In this document: one piece after another, positions 25,461 through 32,459 of the stretch
Numbering within the stretch: position 1 is the first letter of the stretch
How the letters are laid out: each line of letters starts with the position of its first letter
From: Rhizobiales bacterium UBA3584
Lineage (GTDB): Bacteria > Pseudomonadota > Alphaproteobacteria > Rhizobiales > Devosiaceae
Assembly (NCBI GenBank): GCA_002375765.1
Contig: DFMV01000063.1
Coordinates: 62,001-126,000, forward strand
DNA: 64,000 bases
Direction of reading: 5' to 3'
The notes under the pieces: generated by a model
Seen by the model: only the letters and a program-made list of their open reading frames with translations
Told to the model about the DNA's origin: nothing
The model's database searches: none
Translations under genes and position numbers: made by a program

Positions 25461-25482
25461 AAGAGCGCGTCCAGTACAAGGT

Positions 25483-25689
25483 TCAGGAATCGCCGCCGGA
25501 ATTGTGCTGGCGGTCTTCCTGGTTCATGCCGTGGCGGCTGACGGCGTACTCGCTGTCGCGAGCGTCCTTGTCGCGCGGGGCGCGGCTGTGGGACTGTTCG
25601 GGGTGGCGGTCGACCTCGCCGGGTTTGGGCACGTCGGATTTGTGCTCGAGATTTCTTTCGAACTGCTCGTGGGTTTTCTTGCCTTGCAT
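25483..25689 (-). CDS. small hydrophilic protein, conserved hypothetical
   Basis: This 68-aa protein (MQGKKTHEQFERNLEHKSDV...) is very polar, rich in Arg, Asp, His and Gln, has no membrane segment or Cys, and is predicted to be disordered. AAAGGAG lies 8 nt before the ATG, a strong sign that it is translated. I do not recognise a function; such proteins are often stress-related in Hyphomicrobiales, but that is a guess. It is a single gene, transcribed toward the repeat at 25363. Confidence 0.65.
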   Translation of the reverse strand: MQGKKTHEQFERNLEHKSDVPKPGEVDRHPEQSHSRAPRDKDARDSEYAVSRHGMNQEDRQHNSGGDS

Positions 25690-25794
25690 GGCGCGAACTC
25701 CTTTGTTGAGGTTCGGTGTGCAAGGGAAAACGGCCAGCTGCTGTTTCGTTGCAGGCGGCCAGCCTGGGTTAACGGGCGCGTGTTCGGGCCAAGC

Positions 25795-26208
25795 TTAACC
25801 CTCTTGCGGAGGATCGCTCGATATCAGCGCGTCACGCACAGGCTCGGGTGCGGCTTCGGCCCAGACGAGCAGCGCGTCGAGCGCCGGGCAGAGCGCCTGG
25901 CCCCATTCGGTCAGGTGGTATTCGACCTTGGGCGGAACCTGATGATGGACGATGCGGGCGACGACCCCGTCTTCTTCGAGCCGGCGGAGCTGCTGAATGA
26001 GCATCTTCTGCGAAATGCCGGGAATGGCGCGCTCGAGTTCGGAAAAGCGGCGGCGCTGGCCGCCGAACAACTGGAACAGGATGACCAGCTTCCAGCGGCC
26101 TTCGACGATCCGGAGCGTGTTCTGGACGCTCTGGGCGCCGCTGAGCGCGGAATAGGAATAACGCTTACCTTTCGGTAAGTACCCTACTTTTTCGTCTGTA
26201 CTTGTCAT
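25795..26208 (-). CDS. HxlR-family winged-helix transcriptional regulator
   Basis: This 137-aa regulator has the HxlR winged helix: IVEGRWKLVILFQLFGGQRRRFSELERAIPGISQKMLIQQLRRLEEDGVV, then VPPKVEYHLTEWGQAL. Such proteins bind short palindromes as dimers and often sense electrophiles or oxidants by Cys; here the only Cys is in the late ALCPALDALL segment. The start at 26208 (GTCATCG context) lacks a clear ribosome site. It is divergent from the NTF2-like gene at 26266, its likely target. A palindrome lies inside its first codons (26164-26179). Confidence 0.88.
   Translation of the reverse strand: MTSTDEKVGYLPKGKRYSYSALSGAQSVQNTLRIVEGRWKLVILFQLFGGQRRRFSELERAIPGISQKMLIQQLRRLEEDGVVARIVHHQVPPKVEYHLTEWGQALCPALDALLVWAEAAPEPVRDALISSDPPQEG
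26164..26179. promoter_or_regulatory. inverted repeat inside the HxlR gene start, candidate autoregulatory site
   Basis: CTTACC and GGTAAG flank TTTC about 30-45 nt into the HxlR coding region, and about 87 bp upstream of the divergent start at 26266. The short TTAC/GTAA palindrome fits HxlR operators in general form only. Confidence 0.3.
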
Positions 26209-26265
26209 CGAGGCAGGTTAGAGCCATCTTCAGTTTCCCGCAACACAGATCTGCCAGGAGATAAA

Positions 26266-26598
26266 ATGATCGTCGATCTGCCCGCCCCCATTGCCGCCTA
26301 TCTCGCCGCTGGCCGGAGGCTGGATGCCGACGGCATGGTCGCCGCCTTTGCCGAGGATGCCGTGGTCGACGATTCAGGCGACGGGCATCATCCGCAGGGC
26401 AAGGCGGAAATCCGGGAATGGATCGAAAACGCCACTATCGCGGTGCGGGCGGTATTCTCCCCCGTTTCGGCGCGCGAGGAGGCGGGAACCTGGATACTCG
26501 AGGGCCCGGTGGCCGGCGATTTCCCCGGCAGTCCGGTCAAGCTGACGTTTTCGTTCACCCTCAATGGGGACGCGATCACCAGGCTGAAAATCCGGTGA
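26266..26598 (+). CDS. SnoaL/NTF2-like fold protein
   Basis: This 110-aa protein has the NTF2-like layout: an N-terminal helix pair (PIAAYLAAGRRLDADGMVAAFAEDAVVDD), a charged HHPQGKAEIREWIEN turn and beta-strands ending FTLNGDAITRLKIR. Members range from isomerases to binding proteins, so no reaction can be assigned. CAGGAG precedes the ATG. It is divergent from an HxlR regulator 57 bp away and may be its target, as is common for such pairs. Confidence 0.82.
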   Translation: MIVDLPAPIAAYLAAGRRLDADGMVAAFAEDAVVDDSGDGHHPQGKAEIREWIENATIAVRAVFSPVSAREEAGTWILEGPVAGDFPGSPVKLTFSFTLNGDAITRLKIR

Positions 26599-26626
26599 TC
26601 GCCGAATTTTTCCGGCCGGTTGCCGC

Positions 26627-27139
26627 TCAGTGATTGTGGCCGGCGTGGCTGTGCTGGGTGGCGGTGGCGGATTCGATTTCGACTTCGAGGTCGAGATGGA
26701 AGATCTCAAATTCCAGTTCGAGATCGAAATGTTCGCCCTCGGCGAGGGGGCCGGTGAGGCCGGAAAGGGCGATGGCGAGGCCGTTGGGGGCAAAGACCAT
26801 ATCGGCGCCGGCCGGGATGGGCAGGGCGGGGATGGCAGTGTAGCTGAGCTCGCCGCCAGTGTTTTCCAGCCCGACGATTTCCGCTGACGCGGCGATTTCG
26901 GTTTCGGCGCCAATGAGGGTCACGAGCGCGTCCGAGCCGTTCTCGATATCGACATAGACCAGAGCGGTTGAAGCGTCGGTGGCGTTGGCCCAGGCGTGGA
27001 CGGCGCGGATGCCATTGGCTTCGGAGACGTGCTCGTCCTCCTCCTGCGCGTGCTCTTCGTGATGCTCGTCGGAATGGTCATCCTGCGCGAAGGTCGGGCT
27101 TGCGACAAGGGCGAGGGAAAAGAGGGCGGCGCGGATCAT
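26627..27139 (-). CDS. His-rich PCu(A)C-like periplasmic protein with altered metal site
   Basis: This 170-aa exported protein has a signal peptide to about FAQ (residue 19), then a His/Asp/Glu-rich segment (DDHSDEHHEEHAQ). The domain after it (AVHAWANAT, STALVYVDIENGSD, PAGADMVFAPNGLAIALSGL) follows the PCu(A)C scaffold. However, the usual HEM is replaced by an AEIV-type stretch and the HxMF loop by LAIALSGL, so the classic copper ligands are gone. The C-terminus is again His-rich (HSHAGHNH). It is the last gene of a cluster with an ABC ATPase, FtsX-like permease and DUF3299-like protein, which suggests a metal-carrying role. The metal may be Zn, an inference. ATG 27139 has TGGAG upstream. 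Confidence 0.75.
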   Translation of the reverse strand: MIRAALFSLALVASPTFAQDDHSDEHHEEHAQEEDEHVSEANGIRAVHAWANATDASTALVYVDIENGSDALVTLIGAETEIAASAEIVGLENTGGELSYTAIPALPIPAGADMVFAPNGLAIALSGLTGPLAEGEHFDLELEFEIFHLDLEVEIESATATQHSHAGHNH

Positions 27140-27159
27140 GATCGTGCTCCAGTGCAAAT

Positions 27160-27172
27160 GTTATATCTTAAC
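27160..27172. promoter_or_regulatory. Zur-box-like motif before the His-rich chaperone gene
   Basis: GTTATATCTTAAC agrees with the alphaproteobacterial Zur palindrome GTTATAnTATAAC at all but two positions. It overlaps the permease stop codon in the short gap before the His-rich gene. This is suggestive only. Confidence 0.3.
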
Positions 27173-28496
27173 TGCGCAGATCGGTAACGACGGGACGTGA
27201 CAGAGCGATGAACGCCGGGAGCAGCGCAAGGATGACCGTGAGGCTGACGAAGGCGGCAACCAGATGGAATTCGGGCCAGCCGAGCGTGGCGTTGACGAGG
27301 ATGTCGGTGCGCTCGGTGACAATTCGGGAAATGATGGCCGAGGCGCCATAGCCCACAGCGACGCCCCCAATGGCGCCCAGGACGATCAGCGTGGCCGCGT
27401 AGGACCAGACCACCGAAAAGACGAACCGGGCCGGGGCGCCGAGCGCGCGCAAAAGGGCGAGGCGCCGGGCGAACAGGCGCGTGAGGATGACGAGCCCGGT
27501 CAGAACGCCCGCGGTGACGAGGATTTGCGTCACGACCGCCATGACACTCATCACCTGGCGCACATCGCCCATAAGGCTGTGAAGGCTGGCAAGGACCGCG
27601 CCGGGGAAGAACGCCATGGTTTCGGCAGTGGTGAACTGGGCGCGCAGGGCGTAATTGGCGTAGAGCTGTTCGGCGGAGACCAGGATGGCCGGGGTGCCGG
27701 GGAAATAGGCCGGATCGAAGGGCGGGCCGAGTTGATCGGCGTTTTGCGGGGCGTGGCCATTGGCAAGGCCATGGATTTCCCAGACCGCTTCGACCGGCAC
27801 GATGATGGCGCGATCCCAGGGGCTGCCGGTGGGGGCCATGCGACCCGATACGGTGTATTGAAAACTTGCGTGGGCATCGTCTTCGGCCACCTCGCCAACG
27901 CCATGGGCGGGGGAGAAATTTTCGCCAATCGAAAGATCAACGCGCGAGCCGATGACCGCATCGGTGTGGGTGGCAAACATTTCGCCCTCGGCCAGCGTAT
28001 CGGACATGTGGGTGACGAACTGGGCCGTCGAGCCGACGATGGGGAAGCTATTGTAGCTGTCGCCATAGGCGATGGGGGCGGCAAGCGACACGTCGGGCGC
28101 CGTGGCGACCCGATCGTAGATTTCGCCCGAGAGCAGGGGGACGTCCGAGGGCTGGAGATAGACAGCGGCGAACAGCATGGTGATTTCGCTGCCCGGCGCT
28201 GCGATGACCAGATCGAACGGATCGGCGGCGCGAGCGGTGCCCTGGCGCAAACCGCGCTCCTGGGCAATCAGGCCTACCCCGATGCCGACCGAAACGGCAA
28301 TCAGGGTAACAAACAGCACATTGGTCCAGCGGAAGCGCCAGAGCATGGCGCGAACCAGCGCAAAGGGGCGAAAACCGAAAAGGACAAGGGCGCCGACGAT
28401 AATGGCGGGCAAGAGCAGGACGATGAGCACGGTCATGTCCTGCCAGACAACCGGCATCCACTCGATGGCGCGGAACAGCGGGGCGAGGGGGTTCAT
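27168..28496 (-). CDS. FtsX/MacB-like ABC transporter permease
   Basis: This 442-aa membrane protein has the layout of type VII ABC permeases: N-terminal helices (LIVLLLPAIIVGALVLFGF, VLFVTLIAVSVGIGVGLIA), a large periplasmic domain of about 200 residues (ending near AMAFFPGAVLASLHSLMG), then three more helices with VTAGVLTGLVILTRL, VVWSYAATLIVLGAIGGVAVGYG and HLVAAFVSLTVILALL. Such permeases do mechanical work or export across the envelope and need not transport through the membrane. Its start overlaps the ATPase stop by 4 nt. Neighbours suggest metal handling, as in Zrg-type clusters (recalled, not checked). Confidence 0.8.
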   Translation of the reverse strand: MNPLAPLFRAIEWMPVVWQDMTVLIVLLLPAIIVGALVLFGFRPFALVRAMLWRFRWTNVLFVTLIAVSVGIGVGLIAQERGLRQGTARAADPFDLVIAAPGSEITMLFAAVYLQPSDVPLLSGEIYDRVATAPDVSLAAPIAYGDSYNSFPIVGSTAQFVTHMSDTLAEGEMFATHTDAVIGSRVDLSIGENFSPAHGVGEVAEDDAHASFQYTVSGRMAPTGSPWDRAIIVPVEAVWEIHGLANGHAPQNADQLGPPFDPAYFPGTPAILVSAEQLYANYALRAQFTTAETMAFFPGAVLASLHSLMGDVRQVMSVMAVVTQILVTAGVLTGLVILTRLFARRLALLRALGAPARFVFSVVWSYAATLIVLGAIGGVAVGYGASAIISRIVTERTDILVNATLGWPEFHLVAAFVSLTVILALLPAFIALSRPVVTDLRS

Positions 28497-29173
28497 GGCT
28501 GGGCCTCGTCGGAAACGATGCGGCCATCGAAGATTTCGATCACCCGGTCCATGCGGGAATGGACGGCGGGATCGTGGCTGACGGCGATCAGGGTCTTGCC
28601 CTCGTCGCGGGCGAGGGTGACCAGATCGTTTATCAGTGCATCTGCGGTCTTGCGGTCGAGGCTGGCGGTGGGTTCGTCGGCGAGGATGATTTCGGGGTTT
28701 GCCGCAAGGGCGCGGGCAATGGCGACGCGCTGGCGCTCGCCTCCCGAAAAGCTCTCGACGGTGCGCGCGCCATGGGTGATGCCGAGGCGGGCAAGGACCG
28801 ATTGGGCGGTTTGGGCAATGCCCGATTGTCTGGCACGGGACGCATAGGCGCCGGGGAGGGCGGCGTTGGCGGCGGCGGACAGTTCCTCGAACAGCAGAAA
28901 GTCCTGAAACACCATGCCGACATGATGGCGGCGGAATTTGGCGCGCGCTTCAGCCGAAAGCGGCATCAGATCGGTTGCGTCCCAGGTGACGGCGCCTCTG
29001 GCGTTTTCGGCCAGCCCGGCAAGGGCGAAAAGAAAGGTCGATTTGCCCGCGCCCGAGGGGCCACGCACGCCAAGGCAGGTGCCGGGCGCCAGGGTGAAGG
29101 CGGGGACCGCGAGCAGGGTCCTTCCCGAGGGGGCGGTGACCGCAAGGTCTGTGATGGTAAGGCCGAGGGTCAT
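28493..29173 (-). CDS. ABC transporter ATP-binding protein (LolD/MacB-type)
   Basis: This 226-aa ATPase has Walker A GPSGAGKS (38-45), the Q-loop VGMVFQDFLLF, the signature FSGGERQRVAIARA, Walker B IILADEPTASLD and the H-loop AVSHD. The class is that of LolD/MacB/FtsE partners of FtsX-like permeases. The next gene is its permease, overlapping 4 nt, so they form one complex. I chose ATG 29173; the frame is open further upstream through a repeat (DVIPGLMPGID). It is separated from the DUF3299-like gene by that repeat. Confidence 0.88.
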   Translation of the reverse strand: MTLGLTITDLAVTAPSGRTLLAVPAFTLAPGTCLGVRGPSGAGKSTFLFALAGLAENARGAVTWDATDLMPLSAEARAKFRRHHVGMVFQDFLLFEELSAAANAALPGAYASRARQSGIAQTAQSVLARLGITHGARTVESFSGGERQRVAIARALAANPEIILADEPTASLDRKTADALINDLVTLARDEGKTLIAVSHDPAVHSRMDRVIEIFDGRIVSDEAQP

Positions 29174-29224
29174 GGACGTGCTGGGGGTGCCGAGGGGCCA
29201 GGGGCGTGGAGAGGCGTCATGATC

Positions 29225-29252
29225 GATTCCGGGCATAAGGCCCGGAATGACA
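29225..29252. repeat. CCCGGG palindrome repeat, copy 5, inside the metal-ABC cluster
   Basis: ATTCCGGGCATAAGGCCCGGAATGACA is a single palindrome between the DUF3299-like gene and the ABC ATPase gene, the same placement seen between ytfQ and ytfR. Confidence 0.75.
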
Positions 29253-29312
29253 TCGGGTGGGGCTAGACGTTCGTGTCGTGTCCTGCAGAGAGCGGCGACC
29301 CGCTTGGTACGG

Positions 29313-29750
29313 TCAGGCGCGTTCCTGCACGGCATCGACAAGGCGAACGCGGGAGACGAAGCCCAATTCGGGATCGGTGTAGGTGCCCAACTCGAGCGTG
29401 CCGCGCGTGATGATCTTGACGTTGAAGGGAATGGTATCGACCACCCGCTGGGCATAGACGGCCAGAATGTCGTTGGGCCATTCGGTTTCCGAAGAGCAGA
29501 ACGGGCAGACGGCCATGGGGATATTGGTCAGAACGTAGAAATTGGAATCCGCCTTGAGCGGGGGCGCCATAAAGCCCTCGATGGCCACGCGTGCCCCCTC
29601 GTTTTCAAGCGCGAAGGGGGTAAAGCTCATGTCTTTTTCATAGAGCTCGCGCAGGCGCACTTGCGGTTCGGCGGCCACGGCACGGGTGACGATGAAGGGG
29701 GCGGCCAGAACGGCGCCGGAGGCGGTGGCGAAAAATCCGCGTCGGTTCAT
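29313..29750 (-). CDS. Tat-exported DUF3299-like protein with CPFC motif
   Basis: This 145-aa protein has a Tat-type signal (MNRRGFFATASGAVLAAPF). The mature part contains VAIEGFMAPPLKADSNFYVL and IPMAVCPFCSS, with Cys82 and Cys85 forming a CxxC. This resembles the DUF3299 core, though the usual CIH-PPPP-NQ segment is absent. CxxC could bind metal or act in redox. It is the first gene of the metal-ABC cluster on the minus strand. Its place beside an FtsX-type ABC pair and a His-rich periplasmic protein recalls the zinc-linked Zrg genes of Vibrio (from memory). The function is inferred. Confidence 0.65.
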   Translation of the reverse strand: MNRRGFFATASGAVLAAPFIVTRAVAAEPQVRLRELYEKDMSFTPFALENEGARVAIEGFMAPPLKADSNFYVLTNIPMAVCPFCSSETEWPNDILAVYAQRVVDTIPFNVKIITRGTLELGTYTDPELGFVSRVRLVDAVQERA

Positions 29751-29822
29751 GGGAAATCTCCTTTGCCTGGTGCGAAAATACTAGCAGGCAGCGGCCCCTG
29801 TTGTGTGACAGTGATATGAAAA

Positions 29823-29844
29823 GAGGGCCGGTGGACCGGCCCTC
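29823..29844 (-). terminator. terminator of phoA
   Basis: GAGGGCCGG (29823-29831) and CCGGCCCTC (29836-29844) form a 9-bp stem around 4 nt, followed by TTTT on the minus strand. It lies just past the phoA stop. Confidence 0.75.
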
Positions 29845-29868
29845 CCCAAAATTTGTGATCGGGACCGA

Positions 29869-31347
29869 TTATTCGGCGGCGCCGAAGACAGCGTGGTTCA
29901 TGACGTGGAAGATCATTTCCTGATCCATGGTGCCACCGAACAGGTGCGACCAGGGGCCAGTGGCCCAAAGGGCAACGTCAACGCCGGAGTGGGTTTCCGA
30001 ACCCATCGGGATGAGCGCCTGCTGGAGGTAATCAGGATCCTGAGCTTCTTCCTGGGTCAGGTCGGGACGCGAACCGGCATAGGTGCCGTCTTCCTGTTCG
30101 ACGAGAACCGAACCGGCGCCCTGTCCGAAGGTGACCACGGTGTAAGGCAGGCCATCGGCGGCCAGCACGGGCTCTCCCGAATGTTCGACCTGGCCCTTGG
30201 CCACGCCCATGCACAGACCGGTGATCGGCGTGCCACGGCCGCAATAGCCGTTGAAGACGATCGAATGTTCGTGGTCGGCGGTGACGATGATGAGCGTGTT
30301 TTCCGGGTCGGTCATTTCCTGAGCGGCACGGATGGCGTCCGAGAACGCCACGCCATCGGTGAAGGTGCGATGAGCGTTGCCCGCATGGCTGGCGTGATCG
30401 ACGCGGCCAGCTTCGACTTCGAGGTAGAAGCCGTTTTCATTGCCGGAGAGCTGCTCGATCGCTGCCGTGGTCAGATCGGCCAGCGAGGGTTCGTCCTCGG
30501 GACGGTCATGTTCGTAGGACATGTGCGAGTTGGAGAACAGGCCCAGGATCGGCTGGCTGCGGTCTGCCGCAGCAAGGGTTTCGGCATCATAGACATACTG
30601 GATGCCAGAGGCGGTGGCGCGTTCGACGAGGTTGACATCGTCTTCACGGTTGCCGGTGCCTGTTTCCATCTCGACGCCTGCCGGAGCAAAGGCGCGGATG
30701 CCGCCGCCGAGCGCAACGTCGATCACGCCAGCTTCCATTTGTTCGATGAGCTGGGTCGCGATGTCGGTGCAGCCTTCCGGCGCGGAGCCTTCCCAGTTGC
30801 GGTTGGCAGTCTTGGCGTAAACGGCGGCCGGGGTGGCATGGGTAATGGACGCAGTGGAAACCGCGCCGACCGACATGCCGGCGTCCGAAGCCATCTCGGA
30901 GAACAGGCGCAGCGGGCTTTCGGTCGAGCAATCGTCGTGGATGACGGTATCGGCCATGTTGATGGTGTTGAAGACCTGCTTGACGCCGGTGTTCATCGCG
31001 CCGGCGGTCGGGGCGGAGTCCGGAGTCTGGGAGTTGATGTTGTAGGTCTTGATGATGGCCGAGTTGGGGAACAGGTCATGGGGCAGATCATATTCTTCGC
31101 CCAAAAATCCGTTCTGCTGGCCTTCATAGAGGCGAATGCCGTAGTTTGTATGGACACCCTGTCCATCGGCCACGAACAGGATGACGTTCATTGCCTTGTT
31201 GGTGTTGGGCTGCAGGTTGATGCGCTCAGCAAGAGCGTCCTGAGCCGCAGTGTAATAGTCGCTCCCGGCCTGGGGAAGATCCTGGGCGAGGGCGGTGGAT
31301 GCGCAAAGCGCGATGGAAAGGGTAGACACTAGCGTCCGACGAAACAT
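29869..31347 (-). CDS. phoA: alkaline phosphatase
   Basis: This 492-aa periplasmic enzyme hydrolyses phosphomonoesters to free phosphate. A signal peptide ends near residue 22 (STALAQD). Asp61 in LFVADGQG and the nucleophile Ser111 in QTPDSAPTAGAMNTG fit the PhoA metal site; VDHASHAGN and TADHEHS hold the other metal ligands. The C-terminal SETHSGVDVALWATGPWSHLF is the usual Zn-His block. ATG 31347 has GGAGG 6 nt upstream, better than ATG 31359. A four-unit PHO box lies upstream, so PhoB control under phosphate starvation is very likely. A terminator follows. Confidence 0.95.
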   Translation of the reverse strand: MFRRTLVSTLSIALCASTALAQDLPQAGSDYYTAAQDALAERINLQPNTNKAMNVILFVADGQGVHTNYGIRLYEGQQNGFLGEEYDLPHDLFPNSAIIKTYNINSQTPDSAPTAGAMNTGVKQVFNTINMADTVIHDDCSTESPLRLFSEMASDAGMSVGAVSTASITHATPAAVYAKTANRNWEGSAPEGCTDIATQLIEQMEAGVIDVALGGGIRAFAPAGVEMETGTGNREDDVNLVERATASGIQYVYDAETLAAADRSQPILGLFSNSHMSYEHDRPEDEPSLADLTTAAIEQLSGNENGFYLEVEAGRVDHASHAGNAHRTFTDGVAFSDAIRAAQEMTDPENTLIIVTADHEHSIVFNGYCGRGTPITGLCMGVAKGQVEHSGEPVLAADGLPYTVVTFGQGAGSVLVEQEDGTYAGSRPDLTQEEAQDPDYLQQALIPMGSETHSGVDVALWATGPWSHLFGGTMDQEMIFHVMNHAVFGAAE

Positions 31348-31394
31348 GGTTGCCTCCATGGGGTTTCGATCGGGGCGGACGCTATTTGTGTTGT

Positions 31395-31434
31395 GTGACG
31401 GTCAGGTCACCTGCGCATGACGGTTCGGTGACGG
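31395..31434 (-). promoter_or_regulatory. PHO box upstream of phoA (four 11-bp units)
   Basis: On the minus strand the units CCGTCAC, CCGTCAT, AGGTGAC and CCGTCAC begin at 31434, 31423, 31412 and 31401, an exact 11-bp period. Three match the PhoB half-site CTGTCAT well. The first unit pair CCGTCAC-CGAA-CCGTCAT is a standard PHO box. Confidence 0.8.
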
Positions 31435-31457
31435 TGGATAAGTTCTGGCCGGAACCG

Positions 31458-32264
31458 CTATTTTCCGCTCGTTTGCTCGCGGCGCAACTCGGCAACTTCG
31501 GCGCGCAGGGCGCGAACTTCGGCCAGAACCAGCTCGGTTTCGCTGCGCAATTCCTGGCGTTGGGTCGTGGCTTCGGAATCGTGTTCTTCCTGCATGGCCG
31601 ACACGATCACACCGATGAACAGGTTGAGCACCGTAAAGGCGGTGGCGCCGATGAAGGGCACGAAAAGAAGCCAGGCGGAGGGGTGAACCTCCATGACCGG
31701 CCGCACAATGCCCATCGACCAGCTTTCCAGCGTCATCACCTGGAACAGGGTGTAGAACGAAGCTGGGATCGAGCCGAACCATTGGGGGAATGTGGCGCCG
31801 TAGAGCTTGGTCGCCATGACGGCAAAGACGTAAAACACCAGCATGAGCAAGACAAAGATCGAGGCGATGCCGGGCAGGGACGCAACCAGCCCGCCAATGA
31901 CCTTGCGCAGCGATGGCACCACCGAAATCAGCCGCAAGACCCGCAGGATGCGCAGGGCGCGCAAAACGGTGAAGGGGCCCGAGGCGGGAATGAGCGCGAT
32001 GGCGACGATGGCAAAATCAAAGATCGACCACGGATCGCGGAAGAATTTGAACCCGTGCGCGTAGAGCCGCAGCGCGATTTCAACGACAAAGATCGCCAGG
32101 ATGATCGAGTCGAGCGCGACGAGCGCCGGGCCGATGGCCGCCATGACCTCCGGGGACGTTTCGAGCCCCAGCGTGATGGCATTGATAACGATCACCGTGA
32201 TGATGAACTGCTCCCAGCGGCGGGAGGAGAGCAAGAGGGCAAGCTGGCCACGCATCCTGGGCAC
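31458..32264 (-). CDS. bacterial voltage-gated sodium channel (NaChBac-type)
   Basis: This 268-aa protein is a single six-helix channel subunit that assembles as a tetramer in the inner membrane. S4 carries spaced arginines (Arg102, 105, 108, 111, then 120) in VLRALRILRVLRLISVVPSLRK. The selectivity filter TLESWSM is at 178-184, matching the Na+-selective TLESWAS-type filter of NaChBac. S6 is GATAFTVLNLFIGVIVSAM, followed by a coiled-coil tail (EVRALRAEVAELRRE). A GTG start at 32264 with AGGA upstream is preferred. It has no operon partners; a role in Na+ homeostasis or motility is guessed. Confidence 0.93.
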   Translation of the reverse strand: MPRMRGQLALLLSSRRWEQFIITVIVINAITLGLETSPEVMAAIGPALVALDSIILAIFVVEIALRLYAHGFKFFRDPWSIFDFAIVAIALIPASGPFTVLRALRILRVLRLISVVPSLRKVIGGLVASLPGIASIFVLLMLVFYVFAVMATKLYGATFPQWFGSIPASFYTLFQVMTLESWSMGIVRPVMEVHPSAWLLFVPFIGATAFTVLNLFIGVIVSAMQEEHDSEATTQRQELRSETELVLAEVRALRAEVAELRREQTSGK

Positions 32265-32406
32265 ACGATCCTGAAGTGATTTCGGCGCGGCAAGCCAAAT
32301 CGGATTTGATGGGGGTGGTCAAGGGGCGATGATGGCGCAGCAAGGCGGACGCCGGGGCCGAGTACACTCAGCGCCGGAGATGGAACCGCCGACGCTGGCG
32401 GCTACT

Positions 32407-32433
32407 GGATCCCGGGCCGAGCCCGGGATGACC
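32407..32433. repeat. CCCGGG palindrome repeat, copy 6
   Basis: GGATCCCGGGCCGAGCCCGG plus GATGACC forms a single palindrome downstream of gcd, in the gap before the sodium channel gene. Confidence 0.75.
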
Positions 32434-32459
32434 AAGGTGGGAGGGCTAGCCTTGTCCTC

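Noticed and set aside
27264..28847. 527-codon + strand frame opposite the FtsX-like permease and ATPase
   Set aside because: Antisense shadow crossing two real coupled genes.
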